Of a DNA stretch of 64,000 bases, positions 1 through 12,040 are shown one piece after another. Source of the DNA: Trachythela sp. YZ-2020 (taxonomy: Eukaryota; Cnidaria; Anthozoa; Malacalcyonacea; Clavulariidae); the NCBI GenBank assembly GCA_016169945.1, contig JADLSH010000164.1, forward strand, positions 1,116,001-1,180,000. Reading direction: 5' to 3'. Position 1 is the first letter of the stretch. Each line of letters starts with the position of its first letter. The notes under the pieces were generated by a model. The model was not told the DNA's origin. It saw only the letters and a list, made by a program, of their open reading frames with translations, and made no database searches. The position numbers and the translations under genes are program-made.

Positions 1-3000
1 AAAAGCGATAAACATGGATATTTCCAAAAGAAAGCAGTTATACATGCAATGATTGCCATGCAAATTAACGTACATAGTCAAATAACTTATAATATATAAG
101 GGAGATACCTTCCTTTGAAAGAGTACCAATGTTCGCATTAAGATGTTTATTGTAAGGTTTGAATCATGAGGCCATTTGCAGTTGTCCAGAAAGGCACAAG
201 CCATTGAATGACAATTTGCCAAAACACCAGTTACGTGTGTTTTTAATCTTGTGGCGGTGCTATCAACCTTCATTTAAAAAGGTACAGGCAAAATCTTAAA
301 ACATTATACAGGCAGAAACTATATACCTACAGTATATTTGTGATTTGGTAAAAAATCTATAAGTAATGAATTACTAAAGTTGCAAAGTACAAGCTTAGTT
401 AAATGCGAATAGAACCATGTTTGCACCATCACGTGACTAAATTTTATAATTATTAACGTTGAATCTATAAAGCTGGCTGTTTAACATGTTTTGCATGTCA
501 TAACAAGTATTCAGAACAAATTATTCCCTCGTGAGTTTCAGAAGGTTTGAATAATTATTTTGCTGATGTCAGCATCATTTTCAAATGCAGCATGATATTG
601 TTAGCTTTTAAAAACAATATATAGTATCATAGTAAATACAATATAGACGTGTGTAATAAAATACATCCTTCCTTGAGCATTTGTTTTCTGGCGGCCATGT
701 TGGATGACATCCATTTTAGCATTTTGTCACTTGGTCGTGAAAAAACCTCTATTATATACCTTTGTTGTTACTTGGAAATGAGGCAGATTATGTTTCGATT
801 GGTCCATCCCATCAATAATAATCGATAAATACTTTTTTGGTTCATGTTTCGCCTTGAATCCGTGTTTATAGTACTTCTCTCTTTCAGCCCTGTGTTAGTA
901 TAAAGAAAAATCCAATAAAAATCGAGAGTACATTGAGCCATCTTGTTACACCATTTTACAATATTTTCAAGTAGCAAATCGTGCAGTTCGCTCCGATCAC
1001 TTGCACCTCATCAAGAAGACTACTTTCATTTTGACTTTTCAGTGCATGCAAGCTGCGAGTTGCTGCTTATAAGAACTGTTAAGAATTGTTATGAATTACT
1101 TGTTATTGACAAAAACTCACATTTTTTGTGTTATATGAACTTTTCGCATCAGTGTGAACCGCTGCCGTAAGTCGATCGTCAACTTTGAACTCTGCAACTT
1201 TTCCTTTATAAGAACGCATATAGAGCACTTCGTAAAACAAGCTTTGCTACATGACAAAATGAAAAATATCACATATAGTAGAACATTGACATGGTGTACG
1301 GGGAAGCCGGAAGGGATGAGTTGCAGAAAAGTTAGTACTTGCCCTCACAGAAAAATATTTGTATGTAATACTAATTAAGACGGAAATTCTGTGTATTCCA
1401 ATGGCAATGGCATGGAAATCGTGCATGTTTAGTGATAAAAGTTATATTGTTCAAACATGTATATGGTATATACACATTTGGAAAATTTGTTTTCCACATA
1501 TCGTATATAAACCGTGTACGAGACAACTTCAGCTGGTCTTTCATTTGATCCACATACAAATGATGTACTGACAGCTTTGTTAGACACGATGGGAGGCACT
1601 TGACGTCGCTGTTTGGCATTGAATCTGCAAACTTGCTAAATTTACCGAACCACAATTTTGCCATTTTGTAGGTTACAGATCTTCGACTGAGTTTGGCAGT
1701 TGTATAAAATTCTGCGTCTTCATTAAGAGCTTTTCGGTTTTCAAAAAAGCTTTAAAAGGAAACGAAATTGTTATAATGTATATATGGAACGCATCAGTAT
1801 ATATAGCCACAGGGTATGGCGTGTAGAACTAGTTTATAAAGTTTTCCGTAGTAACGCGAACATTTACCAATCGTAATCGCATATTTTAGTTTTAACTGCT
1901 CTTTAACTACAAAACTGATAGCTAATATAGATTATAGAAGTCACGTTTATACAACTGCTCCCTGACTGAGCTCGAGTGAGAAGTTAGGGGTGGGGGGAGA
2001 AGGAAAAGGAAGGGAGAGGTGAAATGAACGCCTGCCCAAATCCTATTCATAAACGAGACAAGGCTAAAACAAATACGACTGGAAATTATGGTAACACCTC
2101 TTCAAATAACCAATGAAATTAGTGATGATTAGTGATGATTGAGCACTAACGTTCCGGAAAATGATGTTAATTGAAAGATTAAGCTTTTCCCAAAGCCCGT
2201 TTGCAGAACAGCAAGCACGTCTAGACCAACTAGTGATCCAAGAATAGTGCAAAGTTTTAAAAGACAAATGCTATGTTACATGGTTTATAGTGCGTACGTA
2301 ATTGTTGTGCATCCATGTTGTGTTGTGTTGATATTTGCATATTACGTATTTACACGAGCAATTTTTATTTTTACCTTTACTATTTTTATTTGCCCTTGAA
2401 AATTGATGACATGTGACAAGCTTTTGAAAAGCTAGCATGCCAGTCTTTTTCAACAAGTATACTTGTCAATGAAAAGCTTGTAATATTTCATCATTCGTAA
2501 TTCTAAATTCGCGATCAGTGATTTATGCTTTGCCAATATATTATAGTAAGCAGATAAAATTGTCTTTTGTTTACGGTTGCAATATTTGATTAGTTTTATT
2601 CAACTAATTACAAATATGTCAACTCAACTTCGATTATTTCAAATTTTACTTATTTATTTATTATTTCATCGTGTATATATAATTTCGAGAGTACAGTTGT
2701 ACACAGACTACTAAAATAAAGGCTCAGCGAAACTAGAAAGTATATAGAATGCATCATACATCATAGTTATATGTACAAACGCATCCTCACCAAAATGCCA
2801 TTCGCATTTGTAAACAACAGAGATGTGTTCTATTAATATTGCATAACAAATGTAAAAATTATGCAGTTCATACTACACTCTACTACTCTATATTGACTCA
2901 ACAAATTACACTCTACGAGTCTACGGACAGAGTATAGCAACTTCTACTATCTATAAAATTCGCCAGAAACAATACAGTAGCTGTATTAATGTGTATAAAT

Positions 3001-3690
3001 TGTACGCAAGTCGACTTACCTTAGATCATCACCATCTGGACCCTAAATAGTAAACGTGTAGTATCATTTGTAGAAGCCCTTATTACGTTTATACTTTAAA
3101 TTCTATAATTTTAACTTTTAAACATACTGGAGGTTTGAGTTTCTCTCGTCGAAAGCGGTTTTCATCAAACAGGATATTTCTACTTTGCTCACCCTATATA
3201 ATATGGTAAAGTAGAATCAACATCAAATGACTATTAATACTAAATAATACAATAATAGAAGCTATAAATATATTACACAGTCACTATACGAGTACCTGAT
3301 TCTCACTTGAAATCGTTGGATCGATCACAACATTTATCAATACTGACAAAAGCATGAATATTGGTAATGAGCAACATGCCTTCCTGCAGAACATTTTCAG
3401 CTCTTCGCGATGTGGTTCAATGTGTGTCTGCAATGTTTGAATTTCCCTCCGATTCAACACGTTTTATACCTAATCACTCTGTGAAGGACATATCTGGAGA
3501 ATATCAAATATGTGCCAACAAATGCAACGTATTATATATGTTACAAAATAGAGACATGTTTAGCTTCTATAAACAAAAAGACTACTTCATATAGTTATTT
3601 GGAAATATTGTTTCTCCTTTTAAAATCAATATAAAATCATTTGGCATTTCACATTGTGTTAAAAAAGTACAGTATGTTCTAAGGATTAAT
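1..3690. other. AT-rich stretch, no gene seen
   Basis: I read both strands and found only short open frames without family-like residue patterns or convincing exon borders. There are simple AT runs and a GC-poor background. No tRNA, rRNA or transposon end was recognised. Confidence 0.5.
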
Positions 3691-3698
3691 TAAGGTAC

Positions 3699-3810
3699 AT
3701 CATACACCTTTCTCACTTAGCCAATCGCATGACAGCGTTTTTAGCCAATGGGTAGATCATACACCTTTCCCGCTTAGCCAATCGCATGACAGCATTTTGC
3801 CAATGGGTTT
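3699..3810. repeat. two-copy 57-bp tandem repeat
   Basis: A unit of about 57 bp starting ATCATACACCTTTC is present twice, from 3699 and from 3756. The copies differ at a few bases and each contains the string AGCCAATCGCATGACAGC. No function is visible. Confidence 0.85.
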
Positions 3811-4488
3811 GCTAGCGATAGCTGTCTTCGCGTACATCCTACTATCAGGAATCAGGATTAAGCTGCTATAGCCTATACCACAGAATAATTATTCCTCTCA
3901 GAATAATTATTTTGTACTGTCGCTGCATTCACAGAGAAAGAATGAAAGGAATTCTTCCCACCTCACAAATACAACAGTCAACAGCACTGCAAGCGCTATT
4001 GCATTGGACTTTGTCCGACACATCATCAGTAGCATTGCCACAATCATTGCCAAGTTTTTACGGCGCCACGTTTCTAAGCCCTTTCTTTGCCGAAAAGGCG
4101 TCAGTCGTCAAAAGGCGACAAACGGAAATGCAAAAAGTTGATTAACATACTTTTTAATATTGTTCTGTGTGACTGTTTGATCATATACATAGTCATAGAT
4201 TTGCTTTGTTCGAATGAGTATCGTACAATTCATAATATATCATGTGCCCCCGATAGAGCGGCATGAAATACTTCGTGAAATGATACTCCAGAGTCAGTGT
4301 ATATTTAATAACTCCAAGGTGTCGCAAAAGCAAGATGTCTTCCTGTTCTTAAATCTGCCTTATGTTACCTCTTGTGAGACATGTTTTGACATTTCCTAAG
4401 TATAAAATGAGCTATTATCAGTATTAATTAGTTGCCCTGTAAACAATCACGTTCATTCCTCTTATTTTGTGCATGCGTACAGAACTAT

Positions 4489-4744
4489 ATGATGTCTTGG
4501 AGCATTAAAAAGAGAGAAGATGGAGAACCTGTTTTAGTTATAAATGGCAAGGTTGCGGAACCGAACTATGGGAAAATTCTTAATGTTTCTGTTCCTACTG
4601 AGGAAGAATATGAAGATGAGTACGTTCAGGTGAGTTAAATAAAGCTAAATTGTTGTATCAGCTTTTCTGGTGAACAGAAATTGTGATCTTTAATATCTCT
4701 TCCAGGGGACTTTGATAATTGATTATAGAGATTATGATGCTTGA
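4489..4744 (+). CDS. small two-exon protein, unknown
   Basis: Exon 1 begins at one of two adjacent ATGs (4489 or 4492) and ends at 4629 before a clean donor, CAG|GTGAGT. It encodes a 47-residue acidic segment beginning MMSWSIKKREDGEPV and ending EEEYEDEYVQ. The acceptor TTCCAG at 4705 keeps the frame and adds GTLIIDYRDYDA and a stop, for a 59-residue product. An alternative acceptor at 4873 joins the next exon instead, so this may be the 5' end of the longer locus or a small gene of its own. No family was recognised. The open frame extends upstream to 4432, but the 4489 start fits the charged protein better. Confidence 0.45.
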
Positions 4745-4873
4745 TAGAGCCATTTACTCCACATGCACCGCTTTTGTGACTAATGCCAATAATTATATAC
4801 TTGCATTTATCTTTGCAACTTAATACTTGAGTCTTGACTAGTTAATAAACTTGGATTTTTTATACACCCGCAG

Positions 4874-5471
4874 ATGGTGTTTTCAAAACACAACGATAAA
4901 ATGTTATCACTGCATAACTTTGACAATGAAAATCCAGAGGTGTCAGAAATATTCCACGACGTCGATTGTTGCAGTTCCCATGACTTTGTAGCCCGCTGGA
5001 AGAGTCTTGAAAATCAATTTGGCAACGACTGAACGACGATACAAGGAGTGAAAATGATCCGGAGGCTGAGATTGAAAATGAATCGTATAATGCAAGTGAT
5101 TGGGATTTGTTTGATTCTTTACCTCCAACGGCAAGAACTTCGACTCCCGTTAAAAAATACCACAGCGAAGGAACTAGCGCAGATGAATTGGAGGTATCAA
5201 CAAGCAAAACCAAAAGGAGAAAAATTAAAAGCAACGTGTCAGGGCGTCAAAGAGGAATATTGGCCTACGACTGGGAGGAAAATAAGGGAGTGATTGATGA
5301 CAGTATAGTGTTTGGAGGCGAAGGTTGGCCACCACCGTTCAGACCCCTGGTACAAAAATTGCGAGATTTTCTCTTTAACAAGACTGGCCTGCAGGAAAAT
5401 TGGGATAAAGAGGATGCGAATATGCTACGAAAATATTTCTACCTGAAGTATAAAATTCCAGTTAAGTGGAG
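4874..5471 (+). pseudogene. acidic/lysine-rich coding exon with a frameshift
   Basis: After the acceptor CCCGCAG at 4873 an open frame starts MVFSKHNDKML and runs to a TGA at 5030-5032. The coding signal then continues one frame over from about 5035 (NDDTRSENDPEAE) through a basic patch (KTKRRKIKSN near 5207-5240). It goes on to a well-behaved segment containing GGEGWPPPFRPL and ends at an AG|GT donor at 5471. The overlap of two good frames suggests one small indel, either real or a sequencing error. The basic patch looks like a nuclear localisation signal. I could not join the 3' end in frame to the downstream exons, so this may be a separate broken gene. Family unknown. Confidence 0.4.
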
Positions 5472-6206
5472 GTTGATAATTTTGCAATATGCCCTTTTTA
5501 TCTTTTGGATTACAATGTGGCTATACTTTGGAAATATAGTTTCTGTAGTACAGGTACAATGCAGATGGAACTTGCTAGACTGTTGCATGTCCTTGCCTTG
5601 ACATTTTTAAGCGTTTCCTATATTTTGTAATTATACATTAGACGACTGAAGCCAGTGAAGGCCGTTTTTCCCTTCAAGCATATTGTATAACTTACCGTAG
5701 CATTTTCTTTTGTGTCGAAGTTTATCAGCCTTTATTAGTTATATCCGAGTGCTCGGGAACAAAGAGATACACTACGTCGTTATAGATACAATACAGGCGC
5801 AACATGCATGGTCATGGAAAACAAGTCGTCTCTGCAGACGGTTAAAATTAAAGTCGCAAGGGCGTATTAGACCTTTTCTATTATATAAATTACACTGCCA
5901 TTATTTATTTACTTTCTATTTTAGATGAAAAACCCATCAGTATTAACATTACACATGAAAGTTGCAACAATGTCCCCCAGATGTTACCAACTGGTGCAAC
6001 TGGTGCCATATGCTGGACATTTTTGCATGCTCCATAATTTTCTTCCTCTCGTATGCATATACAGGTATGCCTCATTTATCAGTGATATAAAAAGGCTGAA
6101 AAACGCGACTCGACAATAATTTGTTACCCGTGAAATATATGGCCCCAATGGCAATGCCTTTAGAGAAAATACACGAAATTTATTTAATCTTTTTATTGCA
6201 TTGCAG

Positions 6207-9200
6207 CCTGGTGAAAGTAAACGGGACGAATTAACAAAAGCTAAAAATGCTTTACAGCTGGTTAAAGAAGTGAAATACTCAAATGAATATCACTTAAATT
6301 TAATACGAGTGAACATGACTATATACTCAACCTTCCCTATCTTCTGATCAATTGATTTTAACTTTATACAAGGAATTGAAAACAACTCAAGAAACAAACG
6401 AAGAATTAGAACGGAATATTATTTCGTTAAGAAAGGTAAAATATAGACAATTGTAACTTCACAAGTGTGGCACAGTTTCTGTGAGACGCATGCCTTGTTA
6501 GACTCTATATACAGTATAGACAGTATAATCAGTATTAACATTAAATTTAGTTGAATTAACTGATATTTTGCTAAAACACAAGATCTTATTGACAAAGGAA
6601 GAATTCTATTTTCTACGAATGTCCAGTTACAAGAGACAAAAATGGTATATATCATATAATTTATATATTCATTGATACATATATAGCCGATATCATTGCA
6701 AATCGTTTTCCATCACGTGTTTAAATAAGCTAAAGCAAACATACTTATTCAGTATTTTATGTTATAATATATAGGAGCTGCGTAAAACCAAAGAGGATAA
6801 CCAATTTTTAGCTTCTTCGCTGGTGACAGAATCAAAGGTTGTATTGTATTGTATTGTTCAAATTATGATTAATGATTGTGTTATAAATCGCCAAATGATG
6901 TTTTGCTTATACAATTTTAAATTTAATACAATTTGAGTCGCAACGTGTGCAAGCCTGCCGGACAAGTAACAAAGTAAATATTTGTTTTGCATTTCTACAG
7001 AAATTGACCAATAATCGAAAGGCATTTGTAACCCTCCAGAATGTATCAATGATTTGAATTAGATAAAATTTAGTAAATTCTTAATAACTTCAAAGTTTAA
7101 AAGATTAAATATTTCTTGTATTCATAGTCATACTTATTATAGTACTTGTACATATACTTTTAAAACTTATACATATACTTTTAAAACTTATACCTTAACA
7201 GTTCAGTTTTCAGCTGTAACAAGGTTATTTAATAAACGATTATATCTAACGGCATATCTAAAATGCACTCGGGGCACCAACAATAATATTATACACGAAA
7301 ACCATTTCGCTTGGCGTTTTCCTAATACAACACGTTCGTAAAAGTGCCATAGACATAGTGTAACAAGAAGTCCAATATTCAATAGGAAAACGAGCGTTTG
7401 CTGAAGAGTCGGAGCAACGAGGTCATGCCTATGGCAAATCCTGCAGCCGAGAATGAGACATCAATAGATAGCAATAACAGTGATAGCCTGGTAAGGTTTG
7501 ATTAGTCATCTAAGTTATTACCTTATTTTCGAAGTTATTGACCTGCATTTTAATTGATATCAATTTAGACAGCTGCAATTAGTGCATTAAGATCTAGCCA
7601 CAAACGAAAGTCGTCCGAGAGTGAAGAGATACGCCAGCATCGATCAGTTGAAAAAGATGAGCGTGCTAATTTGACAGAAGTGGTGCAATCTGCAAACAAT
7701 GGAAATGAGGTATAATAAAAAACCCATGCAACATTGCCCACAAACACTTAATCATTATAGAAAAAAGTTTTAATACACAAGATGTTCCTCGAAAAGTGGA
7801 TTAAAACATATGCATAGACATATTAATATACTATTAGTTACCTTATATAATTACTCTGTAATTGAAGATCTTCGAAACACTTCTTACTAGCTCATTTATA
7901 TTTTTAGATTACCCAAAGTTCAGTGCCTGTAGACACTGTTATTGAAGCCGAGCAAGATAATGAAATGGTAATTTGAAATTATGATATATATTCTATATAT
8001 ATATGTGTAGGTTTAGGTCTACGAAACGCAAAGAGTGCTCGACAACATATAGTTAGAGCAAATTATAGATTTTCGCTTACCTCAAAACTTGTCTGCAACA
8101 GGCTGTTTCATCTGTAAAAGAATCATCAGGCAGTTTCTGATGATTCTTTTACAGATGAAACAGCCTGTTGCAGACAAGTTTTGAGGTAAGCGAAAATCTA
8201 TACTATATATATATATACATATATTTATAGAACCTATATACGACGTGTACAAACTAAACGCTTGAGATGGATATAGATTGGACGGACGGACATGCAAACA
8301 AAGTATTTAACAGAGGTCTTAGTCATTGCATGGTTTCAGTATATTATGTAAACTAGTTATTAAAGTATTATAGTTTCTATAGCTCACTGAGTTCATGTCG
8401 TATTGTAATGTAAAGCGGTCATCGGCATAGCGTTTGAGTTCTGTCTGTGGTTAGAATATAACTGCATGATGATTAGATTGGGACAAATTTTGGAGCTAAT
8501 ATATTTTCAGTCTACTGGCGTATTGCATGGAGCACTTATATATATATACATCCACCTTTCACAATTATATATATACATCCACCTTTCACAATAGTATTAT
8601 TCCTTCATATATATTTTATATAGATTATCCAGAGTTTAGATACAGAGCCAGAGGGTGATAAAACTCAAGAGCAAGATAATGAAACAGTATTTTGAATAAT
8701 TTTCTTGTATTTAAATTCACGCAATATTAGAATTTGCGCAGACCATAGGTGCACGAAATTAAAACGCAGCGAAAAATAATCCGTGCGAAAAGGTTTGCTT
8801 TTAATAAACTTTGTAAAACTTAAATGCGCGAAAAATAATCCGAGTGTAAATGTTTGCCACCGTAACACAAAATTTTCAAAGTTAGACAAACAAATTAGAA
8901 ATTATTATATATGACATTGTTATATATTAGGCCAATTAAAATAAATTTTTAGTTTTTCATCAGATTTTTTGAAAAACATGGGGCGGGCGGGCGGATTTTT
9001 ATTTTTTTTATTATTTATTTTTTATTAGCGTATGTAGTATATTTCTCCTTTCAAAAACGGGTTAAAAGGTTGTTGTCCATTTCACACATTTTGTCTGCGT
9101 AAGAAATATTCACAGTTAAAAGCCATTTTAACTTCGATGCCTAAACGGAACTCGTACGCCTATCCAGGGCTTCAAGACTTGTGTGCCTCTTCGTAGTTGC

Positions 9201-10014
9201 ACGACAACGAAAGGCATGTCGAAACACAATGGCCGCCAACGTTCGGTTTCCGACTACTTCCGATTTAATAATAATAAAAAAAAGGTTTCGGGCGGCCAAT
9301 TTTTCAGGGGCGGGCGGCGATGAAAAAAAATTTTAATTGGCCTTATGATATGTATTAGCCATTAGGTCGGATTATTCTGTTCCGGTGCATGACATTGGTG
9401 AAAGTTTCAAGTATCCCAATGTAATTTTAACACTGAAAAACCTTGTTTTAAGTGTAATTTTCTAGTTTTGTACCGATTCAATGTGCTCCAAATTAAAACT
9501 GCGCACAAACATATCGCATTCTGGGTGCACAAAATTAAATCGCGTGAATTTTAGACCGCACGAAAATTAGTACCACACAAATTCAGACACAAGTAATGTA
9601 TAGAATTTTGACATGCAGCATGCATATGTATGTAATTCGTAACTGTCAACGATTGTTGACATTGACATTATATTTTATTTTTATTCTGTCTGTTTATAGG
9701 ATGTGCCCATTCCGATTGGTGATTGGGTTGCAATTGATTTTGGAACAAATATATTTTATATTGGAAAAGTGTCAAAAGTTGATCCTGAATCGAAAACTGC
9801 CCACACCATGTTCTTGAAAAAGCATGTTGGAAATAAATATAAGGAGAGCAAAGCTAAAGATAAAGGAGTTGAGAGCTTTGCCTTCGACCAACTAATTTCG
9901 GCAAATCTAGACGTAGACTATGTTAATCGTGGAACATACCAACTAAATAACCACCGAGATATGGAAAATCTGTGTCTTGCTTTCAAAAGGGGTAAAAAGC
10001 AGAGACAGAATTAA
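6207..10014 (+). CDS. multi-exon coiled-coil protein with compact C-terminal domain, unknown
   Basis: Seven or more phase-0 exons with AG|...|GT borders: 6207-6269, 6373-6435 and 6775-6837 (63 nt each), 7386-7490, 7569-7709, 7908-7967, 8624-8686 and 9700-10014. The 63-nt exons encode charged 21-residue heptad-like segments (for example ELKTTQETNEELERNIISLRK without its last residue). Exons at 7569 and 7908 are Ser/Glu-rich, with a basic stretch HKRKSSES. The last exon gives a 104-residue domain starting DVPIPIGDWVAIDFG and ending in a Lys/Arg-rich tail; its GDWVA...YIGKV pattern resembles small SH3/Tudor-like barrels, which is inference. A further exon near 6555-6655 is possible but its phase is unclear. 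The 5' end is unresolved; the 4489-5471 exons are the likely upstream part. Probably a nuclear coiled-coil protein. Confidence 0.6.
8064..8202. repeat. perfect palindrome, 66-bp arms
   Basis: Arms 8064-8129 and 8137-8202 are inverted copies separated by 7 nt. The same arm occurs once, unpaired, at 51215-51286 beside Penelope fragments. The palindrome lies in an intron of the coiled-coil gene. It looks like two Penelope/retrozyme ends joined head to head. Confidence 0.9.
8093..8133 (-). ncRNA. hammerhead-like ribozyme motif (weak stem II)
   Basis: Read on the minus strand: stem I CTGC (8133-8130) pairs with GCAG (8096-8093). The core CTGATGA is followed by a poor stem II (TCT/AGA), then GAAA, a three-pair stem III ACA-GCC-TGT, and U at the cleavage site. 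The conserved core residues match the hammerhead consensus. Stem II has a U-U mismatch at its base, so activity is doubtful. The plus-strand arm has the same core but lacks the matching 5' half of stem I. Confidence 0.45.
8536..8592. repeat. two-copy 28-bp tandem repeat
   Basis: The unit TATATATATACATCCACCTTTCACAAT without its first bases is present twice in a row inside an intron. It looks like ordinary slippage or a short tandem duplication. Confidence 0.7.
8929..9343. mobile_element. MITE with AGGCCAATTAAAA ends
   Basis: The left end AGGCCAATTAAAA is mirrored by TTTTAATTGGCCT at the right end. GC-rich blocks (GGGGCGGGCGGGCGG and GGGCGGCC) lie inside both ends. There is no coding capacity over about 415 bp. 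It sits in the intron before the last exon of the coiled-coil gene. The superfamily cannot be assigned. Confidence 0.6.
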
Positions 10015-10650
10015 AGAATAAATGTATGATTAATATAAGTCTTACTGACCTAATTGCACTGATTATTATAAAGTTGTATCCTCGTGTTTCGCGCACAATA
10101 TGAGTTAAGAATCAAACAGAAATATTTGTGTGTGAAACATGAGAATATTACCTATTATATAGCGTATAACTATTGATAAATCGCCAGTACAGCACGCTTC
10201 CCTATAAAAGGCTATATATTTAATATGTTGACTGATCGCGATATGAAGCGTTCAAGTTCTGGTACAAGTTTTCTAGCTATAGAGCGTTCTATTTTTTAAA
10301 TTATATATAGGATATATAGGATATAAGATTCCGACTTTGAGTGAACGCTTACGTCAGACAAATATAATGCTCTCTGACCACTGTCTGAACATACCATAAT
10401 TCTCTCGAAAAGCGTCAGAATTCCCTATTGTCACAGTAGCGCCAGAAATCAACTCATACTATGCTCGTACCCAAGGCTGGGCTGGCTAATCATTGACAAA
10501 TACTGTACTGTCTATATTCTATATCTGTAATAATCTGTTAGTGTTATATAAAGGACGGACATGCCTATTAGTAATTGAAGATATTAGTTGTATATATATA
10601 TATATGGCTAATAAGCTATAATGCAAAAGCTCACTTCCCTTGTGGTCGTT

Positions 10651-10852
10651 TGAGCACTCTGGCCCCAAGACACTTCACACATGTCTGGATGCGCATGTGT
10701 CTGAGTATGTTATCACATGCGCCCGAGTATGTTATCACATGCGCTTGGTGAGGGCAAGAGTATGGTGTATAAATACGAAGTCACTCACATCTAGATTGCG
10801 TTACAAGCTGCACTGACGAGCCGTTGAACGGCGAAACATGCATGTCTGCAGA
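10651..10852 (+). mobile_element. Penelope-like pseudo-LTR fragment
   Basis: The segment beginning GAGCACTCTGGCCCC is shared with 52566-52703, which directly follows a plus-strand Penelope ORF. It contains an internal 20-bp duplication (AGTATGTTATCACATGCGC) and a TATAAATA box near 10767, and it ends in a hammerhead ribozyme. Penelope-like elements are known to carry hammerhead motifs in their pseudo-LTRs, so the assignment follows from both location and content. Confidence 0.65.
10808..10851 (+). ncRNA. complete type I hammerhead ribozyme
   Basis: Stem I CTGCA (10808-10812) pairs with TGCAG (10847-10851). The core CTGACGA (10813-10819) is followed by stem II GCCGT-TGA-ACGGC (10820-10832), GAAA (10833-10836, its last A pairing in stem III), and stem III ACA-TGCA-TGT (10836-10845). 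C10846 is the predicted cleavage nucleotide. Every conserved core position is met and all three stems pair fully. The very short stem III is the form known from Penelope-like elements and metazoan retrozymes. Confidence 0.85.
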
Positions 10853-10899
10853 TTTGATTGTAACTGTTGTAGACAGAAGAGTGCTCAACACAAAAATTA

Positions 10900-12040
10900 T
10901 TGTAGAGCTAAATATATTTATTTAATCTTAAAACAGTATAATTGTTGCTACTTAAAGTTTCATGCGTTATGCAATCTTCAGGCAACGTTCTTACTAATTC
11001 AGTTTGATGTTTGCTTACGTCACTCGTTGACGGTTGTTCTTGCGTGATACTTTTGTGATACTTTTCCCGCGAGGAATTTATCCGCGTGATGGCATTTCGC
11101 AAACAGTTCAGATCGTTTGTTCAATGTTATATTCCTTTTTGCCTTTAGCAAGCACAATTTTTCTTCCAGACAAAGAACACATTTCTTTCCGCCGGCCGCA
11201 TATGAAGGCGTATGCTTTTTAATTGACCATTATATTATAATCCTTATCTTGTTTCAATTTCCAAATATATTTGGACAATTCCGTCTCATTTTTGTATTTG
11301 CCGCCAAACAATTTTTTCCAGAGGACATTCCACGGGGGTATTACAATTACAGTTGTTACTTTTGCTTTCATGTGAGTCTGGTTTGGCTTTGGATAGGATG
11401 TTGTGTTGGGTGTTTGGTCAGGAGAGTATTCAAGTTTGGTATGGTAGTTGCTTTGAAGGAGGCTGTTTGGTAGGTGTCTGCAACGGAGTCAAAAACTGCT
11501 TTATCGGATGATAGGGACGAAATTCGTTGATTAATCGAAGCTGGTAGTTGTTTGATGATAGAGGGCGGATGGTTGGAGTGATCCAACAATGGATCGTTGT
11601 TTGGTCGCATAGATCTTTTCTTGCCTCATCTGTTAATCTACCGCTGGTGCCTTTTAGCAGTGCCAAACCATCGTCACGATATAAACCAATATTTTCTCTG
11701 CCGAATTTCTTAACAAGTGTATTCAACGCAAATAAGCCAATAAGATCACACACATCGGTGCTGTCTTGCTACCCATAGTCACATCGAACATAGAGTTGGT
11801 GTTTCTTTTCACCCATGGTTTATTTGTGTTGAACAACAAGGACTTTTGTGCATGTTTAATAATCGAAACATGTTCGTCATGGATATGATCAAAAGACTTC
11901 GCCCAGAGAATTGCTTTATCAAGCAGGTCTTCACTAATTGAGGGGTAAAACTCTACAACATCGAACGAAACAAACGTGTGCCCGGGCTTGTTTGGGATGT
12001 CATTAAACCACTTGATAACTGATTGGGAATTCTTCCACTG
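10900..12040 (-). pseudogene. Penelope-like element, RT plus GIY-YIG, internally deleted
   Basis: On the minus strand the reverse transcriptase starts near 12040 with KVNQWKNSQSVIKWF. It shows the metal-binding motif in SFDVVEFYPSI (about 11960) and the catalytic YRDDG (about 11680). At about 11605 it jumps to the linker with SNHPPSIIKQLPASIN, in another frame. A second deletion removes linker sequence that the plus-strand copy keeps (12305-12523). The end of the endonuclease region is recognisable as TELSKYIWKLK near 11270. Several frameshifts and stops make it dead. It faces a plus-strand fragment beginning at about 12041. Confidence 0.8.

Noticed and set aside
5460..5601. Continuation of the 5.1-kb exon into a hydrophobic segment
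   Set aside because: An AG|GT donor at 5471 precedes an abrupt change to AT-rich, hydrophobic translation; this looks like intron read-through.
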